Below, piece by piece: positions 8,107-16,733 of a stretch of 64,000 bases of DNA (the first letter of the stretch is position 1; each line of letters starts with the position of its first letter). The position numbers and the translations under genes were made by a program. The notes beneath the pieces are model-generated. The model saw only the letters and a list, made by a program, of their open reading frames with translations, was not told the origin of the DNA and made no database searches. This stretch comes from Marivibrio halodurans (lineage in GTDB: Bacteria; Pseudomonadota; Alphaproteobacteria; UBA8366; Aestuariispiraceae): contig NZ_JAGMWN010000003.1 in NCBI RefSeq assembly GCF_017963645.1, positions 372,001-436,000 of the forward strand, given 5' to 3'.

Positions 8107-9702
8107 ATGAGCGATCGTCTCTACCTGTTCGACACGACGCTGCGCGACGGCGCGCAGACGCAAGGCGTGGATTTCTCGGTCGCCGACAAGGAGGCGATCG
8201 CCAGTGCCCTGGACATGATCGGCATCGACTATATCGAGGGGGGCTGGCCCGGCGCGAACCCGACCGACGACGCCTTCTTCCAGAAGCCGCCCCGGCTCGC
8301 CAGCGCGACGCTCGTCGCCTTCGGCATGACCCGCCGGCCCGGCCGCTCGGCGGAGAACGACCCGGGCCTCGCCCCCATCCTGTCTTCCAAGGCGGGGGCG
8401 GCCTGTCTCGTCGGCAAGAGCTGGGATTTCCATGTCGATGTCGCGCTCGAGATCGAGCGGGAGGAGAATGTCGCGATGATCCGCGACTCCATCGCGTTGG
8501 CCAAGGAACGCAAGGGCCTCGCGATGTACGACGCGGAGCATTTCTTCGACGGCTTCAAGGCGAACAAGGCTTTCGCGCTCGATTGCGTGACGGCTGCCTA
8601 TGAGGCGGGCGCGCGCTGGATCGTGCTGTGCGACACCAACGGCGGTACCCTGCCCGACGAGATAGAGCGCATCGTCGCCGAGGTGACGGCGCATGTGCCG
8701 GGAAGCCACCTCGGCATCCACGCCCATAACGACACGGAGAACGCGGTCGCCAACAGCCTCGCCGCCGTACGCGCCGGCGTACGGCAGGTGCAGGGCACCA
8801 TCAACGGGTTGGGGGAGCGCTGCGGCAACGCCAACATAATGGCGCTGATCCCCTCGCTCGTCCTCAAGATGGGGATGGATTGCGGCGTATCGAAAGACCG
8901 GCTGAAGGATCTGACCGGCCTTTCGCGCCTGCTGGACGAACGCCTCAACCGCCAGCCGAACCGGCATCAGGCTTATGTCGGCGACGCGGCCTTCGCGCAT
9001 AAGGGGGGCCTGCACGTCTCCGCCGTCGCGAAGGACCCACGTACCTACGAACATATCGACCCCGCGCTGGTCGGGAACCGCCGCCACATCGTCGTCTCCG
9101 ACCAGGCCGGGCGCTCCAATGTCGTCGCCATGCTGAACGAAATCGGCGTCGAACTGGAGGAGCCGGCCCTGCGCCGCCTGCTGGAACGGGTGAAGGAGCA
9201 GGAATTCAAGGGCTATGCCTATGACGGGGCGGAGGCTTCCTTCGAACTGCTGGCGCGGCGCACGCTGGGCGAGGTGCCGGATTATTTCGACCTGATCCGC
9301 TTCCGCGTGATCGACGAGCGCCGGCGCAACGCGATCGGCAATCTGGTCACCGAGTCCGAGGCCACCGTGATGGTCGAGGTCGCCGGCGAACAGGCCATGC
9401 GCGTGGCCAACGGCAACGGGCCCGTGAACGCCTTGGACACCGCGCTGCGCGATGCCTTGAAGGGGCGCTATCCGGATTTGGAGGCGATGCACCTCATCGA
9501 CTACAAGGTCCGCATCATGCCGCCCGCGGCCGACGGCACCGGAACCGACGCCGTCACCCGCGTCACCATCGAGAGCCGGGACGAAGCCGGCGCGCGCTGG
9601 ACCACCGTCGGCGTTTCCGCCAACATCATCGACGCTTCCGTCATGGCGCTCTACGACGCCTATGCCTATCGACTGTTCCGCGCGGGCGCGCGAGGGGCCT
9701 GA
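8107..9702 (+). CDS. cimA: (R)-citramalate synthase
   Basis: 531 residues. Condenses pyruvate with acetyl-CoA to citramalate, the threonine-independent entry to isoleucine. It starts with the aldol-type TIM-barrel signature LFDTTLRDGAQTQG, has the metal-binding GIHAHND, and carries a C-terminal LeuA-type regulatory domain (from about residue 390), usually the isoleucine-sensing part. The Q after DGAQTQG and the overall length fit the citramalate synthase clade (531 against about 530) rather than isopropylmalate synthase. AGAG lies before the ATG; GAGAGAATAGTCCG precedes 8107. A class II aldolase gene follows after 19 bases, probably in the same transcript. Confidence 0.92.
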   Translation: MSDRLYLFDTTLRDGAQTQGVDFSVADKEAIASALDMIGIDYIEGGWPGANPTDDAFFQKPPRLASATLVAFGMTRRPGRSAENDPGLAPILSSKAGAACLVGKSWDFHVDVALEIEREENVAMIRDSIALAKERKGLAMYDAEHFFDGFKANKAFALDCVTAAYEAGARWIVLCDTNGGTLPDEIERIVAEVTAHVPGSHLGIHAHNDTENAVANSLAAVRAGVRQVQGTINGLGERCGNANIMALIPSLVLKMGMDCGVSKDRLKDLTGLSRLLDERLNRQPNRHQAYVGDAAFAHKGGLHVSAVAKDPRTYEHIDPALVGNRRHIVVSDQAGRSNVVAMLNEIGVELEEPALRRLLERVKEQEFKGYAYDGAEASFELLARRTLGEVPDYFDLIRFRVIDERRRNAIGNLVTESEATVMVEVAGEQAMRVANGNGPVNALDTALRDALKGRYPDLEAMHLIDYKVRIMPPAADGTGTDAVTRVTIESRDEAGARWTTVGVSANIIDASVMALYDAYAYRLFRAGARGA

Positions 9703-9721
9703 CGACACGGACGATCATGCC

Positions 9722-10390
9722 ATGACCGACGACCCAGCCCGCGCCCAAACCGTCATCGACACCGCGCGCGCGATGAATGCGTCCGGGATCAACCAGGGAA
9801 AGTCGGGGAATGTCTCCGTCCGGGGCGCCGACGGCACGACCCTGCTGATCACGCCGAGCGGCGTCGCCTATGACGATCTGACCCCCGGCGATATCGTCCC
9901 CGTCGATATCGCGAGCGGTGAGGCGCGCGGCCCCCTCCTGCCATCGAGCGAGTGGCGCATGCATCGCGACATCTACCGCGCGCGGCCGGAGGCCGGGGCG
10001 GTGGTGCACACCCACTCCACCTTCTCCACCGCGCTGGCCTGCCGAGAGGAATCGATCCCCGCCTTCCACTACATGGTGGCGGTCGCGGGCGGTACCGACA
10101 TCCGCTGCGCGCCCTATGCGACCTTCGGCACGCAGGCGCTATCGGATCACATGATCGCGGCGCTCGACGGGCGGAAGGCCTGCCTGCTCGCCAATCATGG
10201 GATGATCTGTTTCGAGGCGAACGCGCCGAAAGCCCTGGCGCTGGCCGTGGAGGTGGAGACCCTGTCGCGGCAATATTGGCACGCCTGCCAGGGTGGCCAC
10301 CCCACCATCCTCTCCGACGCCGAAATGGCGGAGGTGCTGGAAAAGTTCAAAAGCTACGGCAAGCAACCGGGTCGAGGCGGTGGCGACTGA
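9722..10390 (+). CDS. Class II aldolase/adducin family protein
   Basis: 222 residues, the size of L-fuculose-phosphate aldolase and its relatives. These zinc enzymes cleave phosphorylated sugars between C3 and C4, or act as epimerases. Visible are the phosphate-binding GKSGNVSVRG, the zinc ligands HTHS near residue 94, the catalytic Glu in PSSEWRMH, and a third zinc His in LLANHGMICF. The substrate cannot be read from sequence. ATG 9722 is the first start after the cimA stop (9702); no good ribosome site is visible, so translation may depend on cimA. An earlier in-frame ATG at 9662 would overlap cimA by 41 bases and is less likely. Confidence 0.85.
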   Translation: MTDDPARAQTVIDTARAMNASGINQGKSGNVSVRGADGTTLLITPSGVAYDDLTPGDIVPVDIASGEARGPLLPSSEWRMHRDIYRARPEAGAVVHTHSTFSTALACREESIPAFHYMVAVAGGTDIRCAPYATFGTQALSDHMIAALDGRKACLLANHGMICFEANAPKALALAVEVETLSRQYWHACQGGHPTILSDAEMAEVLEKFKSYGKQPGRGGGD

Positions 10391-10418
10391 TTAGGACCGC
10401 CCCGCGGCCCTGCCCCGA

Positions 10419-11765
10419 TCAGTTCTGGGCCAGCTTGGCCGAGCTGGGCGCAATCGGCAGGCAGTCGAAATCCCGGCGCTGCAGGGCACGGCAAGCGCGG
10501 CGCGCGGCGCTTTCATCCTCGATCCCGCCAAGACGCCCGCGATAAAGCCCCCGTCCCGTCACCCGGTCGATGACGATGCTGAGCCCCTCGCCGAGACCGG
10601 AGAGCGAACCATGCGCCTTCTCCGCCAATCGGCGGGCGGAGTCCGGATCCTTGAAGGCACCGACCTGAATCTTCCACGGCCCCGTGCGGACGAGGGAATC
10701 GCGGGCAACCCGCGCGATCACCGCCTCCGACGACGCGAGTTGCGCGGAAACGACCTGCGCGCCCACGATCTCGCCGTTCCCCTGCTGGATCACCAGCCGG
10801 TCCAGTTGCTGCGTCGGATCGGCATCGCCCTGCGCGATCGCCGGCGCGCTGCCGGTATTCCGGAAGGGATTGAGGGCGTCGAGTTCCTGCGCGACGCGCG
10901 CGGCCTCGGCCGCGGTGGCGGCGATCTCTGCCCTGCTCGGGATCTGGGCGACACGCACGAAGCCCTGGTCGAGCAGCGTTTCCATATGCGCGTCACGCGT
11001 CTTGGCCGTGCGGCCGCCAAAGACGACGCCGATCAGGCGGCGCCCCTGACGCTCCACCGAGGCGACGAGATTGAAGCCGCTGGCGCGCGTATAGCCGGTC
11101 TTGATGCCGTCCGTCCCGGTGTAATGGCCCAACAGGTTGTTATGATTGCCATAGGTGCGGCCGTTGAAGGAGAAGCTCTTCCGGCTGAAATAATGATAAT
11201 ATTGCGGGAAATCGGTCATCACCCGCTGACCGAGAAGCGCCATGTCGCGCGCGGTCGAAAGCTGGCGGCGATTGGGAAGCCCGCTGGCGTTACGGAACGT
11301 CGTCCGGCGCATGCCAAGCGCGCGGGCACGCTTCGTCATGTCGAGGGCGAATTTATATTCGGTCTCGCCCAACCCCTCGGCCACGACGGTCGCGACATCG
11401 TTCGCGGACTTCGTCACCAGCGCCAGGATGCAATCCTCCACCCGGATCGTCTGCCCCGGCTTCAGGCCGAGCTTCGAAGGCGCCTGCCCGGCCGCGCGCC
11501 GGGAGACCTCGAAACGGGTGTCCATCGACACCTCGCCGCGCTCCAGCGCCTCGAAAAGCATGAAGAGCGTCATCATCTTGGTAAGCGAAGCCGGATAATT
11601 GCGGGTATCCGCATTGGCCTCGTGCAGCACGCGGCCGGTTTCCATGTCGATAACGATGGAGGCATATTTCGCCTGCGCGGGTTGCGCGACGAATGTAATC
11701 GCAAGGATCGCGAGCGCCAGGAAGGTTGCCGCGAATCTCCTCACCGGAGCGCCGGAGCCAGTCAT
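10419..11765 (-). CDS. D-alanyl-D-alanine carboxypeptidase (S11, DacA-type) with SPOR domain
   Basis: 448 residues. A penicillin-binding protein that trims the last D-Ala of peptidoglycan stem peptides in the periplasm. There is a cleavable signal peptide ending near AQA-K33. The three active-site motifs are intact: SLTK (Ser60, Lys63), SAN (120-122) and KTG (222-224). After a linker of about 70 residues comes a C-terminal SPOR domain (about 365-445, beginning WKIQVGAFKD), which in known proteins binds denuded glycan at the septum and directs the enzyme to the division site. GGGGGAGGA precedes the ATG. The AT-rich gap upstream has TATAAC/TATAAT elements at 11830-11837, a likely promoter zone. 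Confidence 0.93.
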   Translation of the reverse strand: MTGSGAPVRRFAATFLALAILAITFVAQPAQAKYASIVIDMETGRVLHEANADTRNYPASLTKMMTLFMLFEALERGEVSMDTRFEVSRRAAGQAPSKLGLKPGQTIRVEDCILALVTKSANDVATVVAEGLGETEYKFALDMTKRARALGMRRTTFRNASGLPNRRQLSTARDMALLGQRVMTDFPQYYHYFSRKSFSFNGRTYGNHNNLLGHYTGTDGIKTGYTRASGFNLVASVERQGRRLIGVVFGGRTAKTRDAHMETLLDQGFVRVAQIPSRAEIAATAAEAARVAQELDALNPFRNTGSAPAIAQGDADPTQQLDRLVIQQGNGEIVGAQVVSAQLASSEAVIARVARDSLVRTGPWKIQVGAFKDPDSARRLAEKAHGSLSGLGEGLSIVIDRVTGRGLYRGRLGGIEDESAARRACRALQRRDFDCLPIAPSSAKLAQN

Positions 11766-12014
11766 GCCGAACGAATCCTCCCCCTACCCGGGTCGTGCGT
11801 ACGTCGAAGATGATCGAAGATTAGAATGAGTTATAATCGAAGCGATTCGTTAAGTCTAATGGGAAACTCATTGATTAATTAGGTTTTTTTCTTGATCGCC
11901 AAGGGAAGGCATCGTTTGATTCGAAAAATTCAATGTGTAGAGTCGTTTAGCATGGGTGCCCGGATGGACGGGAAAATGCGTCAACACCGTGGCGGAAACC
12001 TGGACAACAGAAAC

Positions 12015-12797
12015 ATGACGGGAACAAATAAGGCTGGAATAAGCGGATCGCGCTGGCGTGCGCTTTCCGTGGGACTGGTCTTTCTGGCGCTCGGGGCCTG
12101 CGCCGGCGACGGACGACTGGATAATCCCTTCGACCGTCGGGCCACTTGGTTCGACCATATATCAGGCGGCGACATCGCGCGCGGCTGCCGCGCGGGCACG
12201 GTGCCGGCGGGAACCTATCGCTTCACCGAATTCCGGAATCGCGCCGAGCAGGTTCGGCTCTACGATCTATCCTCCGTCCCCTCCCCCCAGGCGTCCGACG
12301 GGATATCCGCGCATCTTTCCGTCCATGTGCTGGAAGGACCGATCCGGATCGGGGGGTGGCCGGTATTGGAGGATCCGTTGCGTCCCTGGCAGGGCGTCGG
12401 CGCGGAAACCGGCATTCCGGCGGAACGCGCGGCGGCGATCACCCGTGACGCCCGTGCCGGCGGCCTGGAGGAACCGGCGCCGGAGGGGCGCATCCTTGCT
12501 TCGCGCAGCTATTTCTGGCTGGTCGCCGCCTGCCTGGAGGGGGGCCGTTTCGCCTTCCAGGTCTGGGAATGGCCGGATGCGGCCTATAAGGACAGGGCGT
12601 TCGCGGAGATCCTGCATGCACTCGACCCGACCGGGATACCGCTCAACACGCCGCCGGTCGGGGAAACGCGTCTCACCAACAGCATCGTTCCACGCGTGCA
12701 GGCGGCGCAGACGGGCTATAGCCGTTATACCCATTACGACTTGATCGTGGAGCCGGACGGCGTGCGGACCGGACGGAGCTACGCCCCACGGCTATAG
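12015..12797 (+). CDS. Predicted lipoprotein of unknown function
   Basis: 260 residues from ATG 12015. The N-terminus has a basic stretch, a hydrophobic helix and the lipobox L-G-A-C with Cys29, so it should be lipidated and placed in the membrane facing the periplasm. The remaining 230 residues are not recognised; Trp and aromatic residues are frequent. In-frame ATGs at 11892, 11952 and 11964 would add up to 41 residues but would push the signal peptide away from the N-terminus, so the later start is favoured, although its ribosome site is weak. The stop is four bases from the stop of the convergent Anbu gene. Confidence 0.7.
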   Translation: MTGTNKAGISGSRWRALSVGLVFLALGACAGDGRLDNPFDRRATWFDHISGGDIARGCRAGTVPAGTYRFTEFRNRAEQVRLYDLSSVPSPQASDGISAHLSVHVLEGPIRIGGWPVLEDPLRPWQGVGAETGIPAERAAAITRDARAGGLEEPAPEGRILASRSYFWLVAACLEGGRFAFQVWEWPDAAYKDRAFAEILHALDPTGIPLNTPPVGETRLTNSIVPRVQAAQTGYSRYTHYDLIVEPDGVRTGRSYAPRL

Positions 12798-12801
12798 AGG
12801 C

Positions 12802-13587
12802 TCAGCCGTCCTCGTCGCTGGAGACGACATGGAGGCGGCCGGCCGTCTTACCGCCGGGGACGAGCGTATCGGCCCAGGGCCCCTTCGGCATGCGCATGGC
12901 GAGTTCGGTGATGTGCTTGTTCCACCATTGGCGCTGCTGCAATACGTCGTCATAGTCGTAATGCGCCTCGCGCCAAAGTCCGTCCCCTGTCGAATAGGTC
13001 AGCATGTCGATGGGGAAGCCGACATCCGCCGCGCTGATCCGGGTGGAATCGAAGGACAGATAGGCGAGCTTAAGCGCCGTCGCGAGGTCCGTGTCGCGCG
13101 TCAGCGTACGATCCAGGATCGGCTTGCCGTAACTCGTCTCCCCGATCGAGAGATAGGGGGTGCGGCTGCCGATCTCGATCCAATTGCCCTCCGGATAGAC
13201 CAGGAAGCAGGAGGGCTCGCGATCCTCCGCCATCTTGCCGCACAGGATGGTATGGATATTGAACTTCAGGTTCGACTGCTTGAGGTCGTCCTCGTCCTGG
13301 TCGCGCACCTCGCGCAGCTTGCCGCAATAGGCATCGACCGCGTCGAGCATCGAGGCGAAAGGTTTGGCCCCCTTGCGTTGCAGGTCGCGGCGGAAGAAGG
13401 CCATCGTCTTGTCGCGGACCGAGCGCAGACCGGAGGTCATCACGACCATTTCCCCCGCCGGGCCGGAGGCGGGAATTCCCAGACGCTCCACCTTGCGCGC
13501 GGCGGTCACCTGCGTTCCGGCGGTGATCCGCCCATCGGCGAGGCAGACGATCCCCTCGCGCACCTTTATGGCCAAGCAATAGGTCAT
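12802..13587 (-). CDS. Anbu-type (ancestral beta subunit) proteasome-family protein
   Basis: 261 residues, member of the predicted proteasome-type protease group called Anbu. After Met removal the protein begins with Thr (MTYCLAIKV), the expected N-terminal nucleophile; Asp17 of the proteasome triad is matched in ADGRITAG, and the lysine is in AARKVERLG (position 31, two short of HslV Lys33). The rest follows the Ntn-hydrolase beta-subunit pattern (HTILCGKM, FLVYPEGNWIEIG). Anbu genes usually sit with genes for an ATP-grasp protein, an alpha-E protein and a transglutaminase-like protein; none is next to this one. The physiological substrate of the family is not settled. Confidence 0.88.
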   Translation of the reverse strand: MTYCLAIKVREGIVCLADGRITAGTQVTAARKVERLGIPASGPAGEMVVMTSGLRSVRDKTMAFFRRDLQRKGAKPFASMLDAVDAYCGKLREVRDQDEDDLKQSNLKFNIHTILCGKMAEDREPSCFLVYPEGNWIEIGSRTPYLSIGETSYGKPILDRTLTRDTDLATALKLAYLSFDSTRISAADVGFPIDMLTYSTGDGLWREAHYDYDDVLQQRQWWNKHITELAMRMPKGPWADTLVPGGKTAGRLHVVSSDEDG

Positions 13588-13752
13588 ACCCTCGAACCCT
13601 CTTCCGGCGGTGAATCATGCGGATCGCCGTCGCCCCGGTAAGGGCCACACGATCAGACCGCCAACCCCACACCGTCACGGCGACGGTCGCGCGCCGTCAC
13701 CGCCCTCATGGAAACTGAATGGAATTCGGTCACGAACCCCCTCGCCCGGACG

Positions 13753-13783
13753 CCCAGCCTCCGACCGCCGGTCGGAGGCTGGG
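13753..13783. repeat. Perfect 14-bp inverted repeat
   Basis: CCCAGCCTCCGACC (13753-13766) and GGTCGGAGGCTGGG (13770-13783) are exact reverse complements around GCC. There is no T-run on either side, so it is not a standard terminator. It lies 166 bases upstream of the Anbu start and 400 bases before phaP. Confidence 0.85.
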
Positions 13784-13917
13784 ACAGATTCCGTTCCGCG
13801 TCCATAGCAATGACACGGATTTCCTACGCTTCGGTTAACGGCACGCCCCGCTCCGCCGCAGGAGGAAGAATCCAGGTGTTTGATTTCAAAGCATTTTAGA
13901 TCAACCTCAGCGTTTTA

Positions 13918-13932
13918 TTGTGCAGTGCACAA
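13918..13932. promoter_or_regulatory. Palindromic site TTGTGC-AGT-GCACAA, candidate PhaR operator
   Basis: A perfect hyphenated palindrome with a TGC-N3-GCA core, placed nine bases upstream of the predicted -35 of phaP. TGC-rich sites of this kind are bound by the PHA-responsive repressor PhaR in alphaproteobacteria (family knowledge); that PhaR is the ligand here is inference. Confidence 0.5.
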
Positions 13933-13941
13933 AAAAATTTC

Positions 13942-13970
13942 TTGACGCTGACGCATAGCGCACGCATATA
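13942..13970 (+). promoter_or_regulatory. Predicted sigma-70 promoter of phaP
   Basis: TTGACG (13942-13947) and CATATA (13965-13970) are separated by 17 bases in an AT-rich stretch. Transcription would start near 13977, giving a leader of about 200 bases before phaP. Confidence 0.45.
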
Positions 13971-13984
13971 GCGAGACGTAGCGA

Positions 13985-13999
13985 TGCTGCGGTGCACAA
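13985..13999. promoter_or_regulatory. Second TGC-N3-GCA site, downstream of the phaP -10
   Basis: TGC-GGT-GCA at 13988-13996, continued by CAA as in the upstream site. It falls about ten bases after the predicted transcription start, a position where a bound repressor would block initiation or early elongation. Confidence 0.4.
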
Positions 14000-14183
14000 T
14001 ACGCTATTCGCCCAGGCGAAGGCCACTCCCGCTCATCGCGATCTCGTCCGCGTGACAAGGCGCTGGCGCGCGGACAGCGGAGCGCAGCCGGCCGCACGGA
14101 CGAGACAGACCGCGTTGGAGCGTGAACCAAATCCCATCCGGGCCCAAGCGGGTCCAACGAGGGCAAGGAAAAGGAGTATCATC

Positions 14184-14693
14184 ATGAGCACGCAGAGCAC
14201 GACCACCACCAAGAAGGCCGCGACCGTCGGCACCATCGACACGAAGAAGATGGACGAGGCCGTTCAGGTCGGCAAGCAGACCGTCGAGCAGGCCGTCGCC
14301 GCGACCAAGGAGCAGGTCGAGAAGGCCTCCACCGCGGCGCTCAAGGGCTATGACGAGTTCGCGACCCTCAACAAGGCGTCGATGGACGCCTATGTGAAGT
14401 CCTCGAACATCGTCACCAAGGGTGTCGAGGATCTCGGCAAGGCCTATTTCGCCTTCGCGCAGTCGACCGCCGAGTCGAACGTCGCGGCCGCGAAGAAGCT
14501 GATGGGCGCGAAGACGATCAACGACGTCGTCGACATCCAGGCCGAGGTCGCGCGCACCAGCTTCGATAGCTGGGTCGCCGAATCGACCAAGATGTCCGAG
14601 CTGTCGATGAAGGTCGCCAACGAAGCCTTCGAGCCGATCCAGGCGCAGTTCACGGCCGTCGTCGAGAAGATGACCAAGCCGGTCGCCGCCTAA
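14184..14693 (+). CDS. phaP: Phasin (polyhydroxyalkanoate granule-associated protein)
   Basis: 169 residues, a member of the Phasin_2 family that coats PHA storage granules and controls their size. The protein is Ala/Lys/Glu-rich, almost entirely helical, with no signal peptide and a low-complexity Ser/Thr start (STQSTTTTKKA). The segment FAQSTAESNVAAAKKLMGAK followed by DVVDIQAEVARTSFDSWV is the typical phasin amphipathic core. AAGGAG (14171-14176) is seven bases before ATG 14184, which excludes the upstream in-frame codons from 13992. It stands alone, with its own promoter, candidate repressor sites and a strong terminator, as expected for an abundant, storage-regulated protein. Confidence 0.93.
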   Translation: MSTQSTTTTKKAATVGTIDTKKMDEAVQVGKQTVEQAVAATKEQVEKASTAALKGYDEFATLNKASMDAYVKSSNIVTKGVEDLGKAYFAFAQSTAESNVAAAKKLMGAKTINDVVDIQAEVARTSFDSWVAESTKMSELSMKVANEAFEPIQAQFTAVVEKMTKPVAA

Positions 14694-14744
14694 TCGCGGA
14701 CACCCCGCCCGGACGGCGCCCAGGCGCCCCCGGCGGCACGAACG

Positions 14745-14785
14745 AGCGGCCCCGCGCCATCCCGGCGCGGGGCCGCTTTTCTTTT
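14745..14785 (+). terminator. Rho-independent terminator of phaP
   Basis: AGCGGCCCCGCGCC (14745-14758) pairs exactly with GGCGCGGGGCCGCT (14764-14777) around ATCCC, followed by TTTTCTTTT. A textbook intrinsic terminator 51 bases after the phaP stop. Confidence 0.9.
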
Positions 14786-14941
14786 GCAACCGCCCGCGCC
14801 CCTTGATATAGAGCCCGCTATCCCCTTCATGGATATCAGGGTGTTCACCGTGCCGCGGACGGCGCGGGATTTCGCCTGCCCGCGCGGAGCCATGCGTCGG
14901 GCTTCGATGAAGGCGGAAGCGACATAATGGAGAAACGCGCT

Positions 14942-15553
14942 ATGGCGAAGCTTCTGATGCCCAAGGCGACGGCCGTTTGGCTGATCGACAACACGACGCT
15001 CACCTTCGAGCAGATCGCCGCCTTCACGGACCTGCATGAGCTTGAGGTTCAGGCGATCGCCGACGGCGAGGTCGCGGGCGGCATGCAAGGCATCGACCCC
15101 GTTCAGGCCGGCCAACTCTCCCAGACGGAGATCGATCGCTGCGAAGGGGACGATACCGCGCGCCTCACCCTCCTCAAGAGCGACATGCCGGAGCCGGTGG
15201 TCCGCCACAAGGGCCCGCGCTATACCCCCGTCTCGAAGCGCGCGGACAAGCCGGACGGCATCGCCTGGCTGGTGAAGCATCATCCGGAACTGGTCGACGC
15301 GCAGATCGGCCGCCTGATCGGCACCACCAAGCCGACCATCAAGGCGATCCGCGAGCGGACGCACTGGAACAGCGCCAATCTTCGGCCCCGCTCGCCGGTG
15401 GAACTCGGCCTGTGTAGCCAGGCGGATCTGTCGATCGAGATCGACCGCGCCATCAAGGCCGGCCGCAAGCCGCTGGAAACGCCGATCCACGAGCCGGTGA
15501 CGGACGACCCGGAAAGCCTCAGCAACTCCGGCGGTTGGGAAGGGCTGGAGTAA
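14942..15553 (+). CDS. trcR: Cell cycle transcriptional regulator TrcR (DUF1013)
   Basis: 203 residues. DUF1013 is almost confined to alphaproteobacteria, and its member TrcR is a cell-cycle transcription factor associated with RNA polymerase. The sequence opens with the conserved KLLMPKATAVWLIDNTTLTF, followed by FEQIAAFTDLHELEVQAIADGE and the HTH-like ELVDAQIGRLIGTTKPTIKA. Start choice: ATG 14942 has GGAGA nine bases upstream and gives the usual short N-terminus (MAKLLMPKA); ATG 14927 would add five residues. Downstream lies the convergent mtnA. Confidence 0.92.
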   Translation: MAKLLMPKATAVWLIDNTTLTFEQIAAFTDLHELEVQAIADGEVAGGMQGIDPVQAGQLSQTEIDRCEGDDTARLTLLKSDMPEPVVRHKGPRYTPVSKRADKPDGIAWLVKHHPELVDAQIGRLIGTTKPTIKAIRERTHWNSANLRPRSPVELGLCSQADLSIEIDRAIKAGRKPLETPIHEPVTDDPESLSNSGGWEGLE

Positions 15554-15607
15554 CGCTCCCGCCCCGCCTCCGCTCCGGGAAATGCCTGGGGGGACGACGG
15601 ATGGACG

Positions 15608-16708
15608 TCACGACGGCCGGGCGTCCGCGAACAGCGCCTTCAACCCCGCCGCCGTCGCGTCGGCCACGCCGCGCTCCGTAATCAGGCCACTGACGAGGCG
15701 CGCGGGCGTCACGTCGAAGGCGTCGTTGCGCACGGCGACGCCTTCCGGCGCGATATCGACCTCCACCACCTCTCCTCCGGCCGCCCGGCCGGCGATTCGG
15801 GTCAGTTCCGTGCCGCCGCGCTGCTCGATCGGGATATCCGCGATACCGTCCTCCACCGTCCAATCGATGGTGGTGGAGGGCAGTGCGACATAGAAGGGCA
15901 CCCCATTGTCCTTCGCCGCCAGCGCCTTCAGATAGGTGCCGATCTTATTGCAGACATCGCCGCGCGCCGTCGTGCGATCCGTGCCCGTGATGCAGAGATC
16001 GACCAGCCCGTGCTGCATCAGATGGCCACCGGCATTGTCCGCGATCAGGGTATGATCCACGCCGTGCCGCCCCAATTCCCAGGCGGTGAGCGAGGCGCCC
16101 TGATTGCGCGGCCGGGTTTCGTCCACCCAGACATGAACCGGCACCCCTTTCTCATGCGCCATATAGATCGGCGCCGTCGCCGTGCCCCAATCCACGGTGG
16201 CGAGCCACCCGGCATTGCAATGGGTCAGGATATTGACCGGCTCCCCCGCCGGTTTTTCCGCCGCGACGGCCTCGATCAACGGCAGGCCGTGCCGGCCGAT
16301 GGCCTTGCAGATTTCCACGTCCGCGTCGCAGATCTCCGCCGCGCGCGCCCAGGCCAGCGCCGCGCGCTCCCCCACCGGGCGGTTGTCGAGCAGGGCGCGC
16401 ATGATATCGAGCGCCCAGCGCAGATTGACCGCCGTCGGCCGCGTGCCCAGCAAGCGGTCGTGCGCCCGCCGGACACCATCGTCGGACGGGTCCTCGTTCA
16501 TCGCCAGCGCCATGCCGTAGGCCGCCGTCGCGCCGATCAGCGGCGCGCCGCGCACCAGCATGTCGGATATCGCGCGCGCCGCCGCCTCCATGGTGGAGAG
16601 CGTCACGGTTTCGAACCGGTGGGGTAGTTTCGTCTGGTCGATGATGCCGACGGCGCGGCCCGGCGTCTCCACCCAAATCGTGCGATATGGCGTTCCGTCG
16701 ATTTCCAT
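15608..16708 (-). CDS. mtnA: S-methyl-5-thioribose-1-phosphate isomerase
   Basis: 366 residues. Converts methylthioribose-1-phosphate to the ribulose form in methionine salvage. Family motifs are intact: [13 protein letters not shown] (53-65), [16 protein letters not shown] with the active-site Cys164, and TGTDR with the active-site Asp244, followed by [16 protein letters not shown] 16708 with AGGGG just upstream gives the family start; the open frame further upstream runs through the Lrp gene's end. It lies 25 bases after an Lrp-type regulator on the same strand. No other salvage genes are nearby, so it may also serve the broader isomerase roles seen in this family. Confidence 0.93.
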   Translation of the reverse strand: MEIDGTPYRTIWVETPGRAVGIIDQTKLPHRFETVTLSTMEAAARAISDMLVRGAPLIGATAAYGMALAMNEDPSDDGVRRAHDRLLGTRPTAVNLRWALDIMRALLDNRPVGERAALAWARAAEICDADVEICKAIGRHGLPLIEAVAAEKPAGEPVNILTHCNAGWLATVDWGTATAPIYMAHEKGVPVHVWVDETRPRNQGASLTAWELGRHGVDHTLIADNAGGHLMQHGLVDLCITGTDRTTARGDVCNKIGTYLKALAAKDNGVPFYVALPSTTIDWTVEDGIADIPIEQRGGTELTRIAGRAAGGEVVEVDIAPEGVAVRNDAFDVTPARLVSGLITERGVADATAAGLKALFADARPS

Positions 16709-16733
16709 GGGACCCCTTCCCCTGAAATGCCGG

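Larger units (their letters stand above)
13588..14183. other. Long non-coding region between Anbu and phaP
   Basis: About 600 bases. It holds a perfect 14-bp inverted repeat (13753-13783), an AT-rich stretch from about 13870, and the phaP control region (two TGC-N3-GCA sites and a -35/-10 pair). A 63-codon open frame at 13708-13899 lacks a ribosome site and protein-like composition and is not called. Confidence 0.7.

Noticed and set aside
8071-9708. 545-codon open frame antisense to cimA
   Set aside because: Covers cimA exactly; cimA has full family motifs, so this is a shadow.
13708-13899. 63-codon frame in the Anbu-phaP gap
   Set aside because: No ribosome site, runs through the perfect inverted repeat, and composition does not look like a protein.
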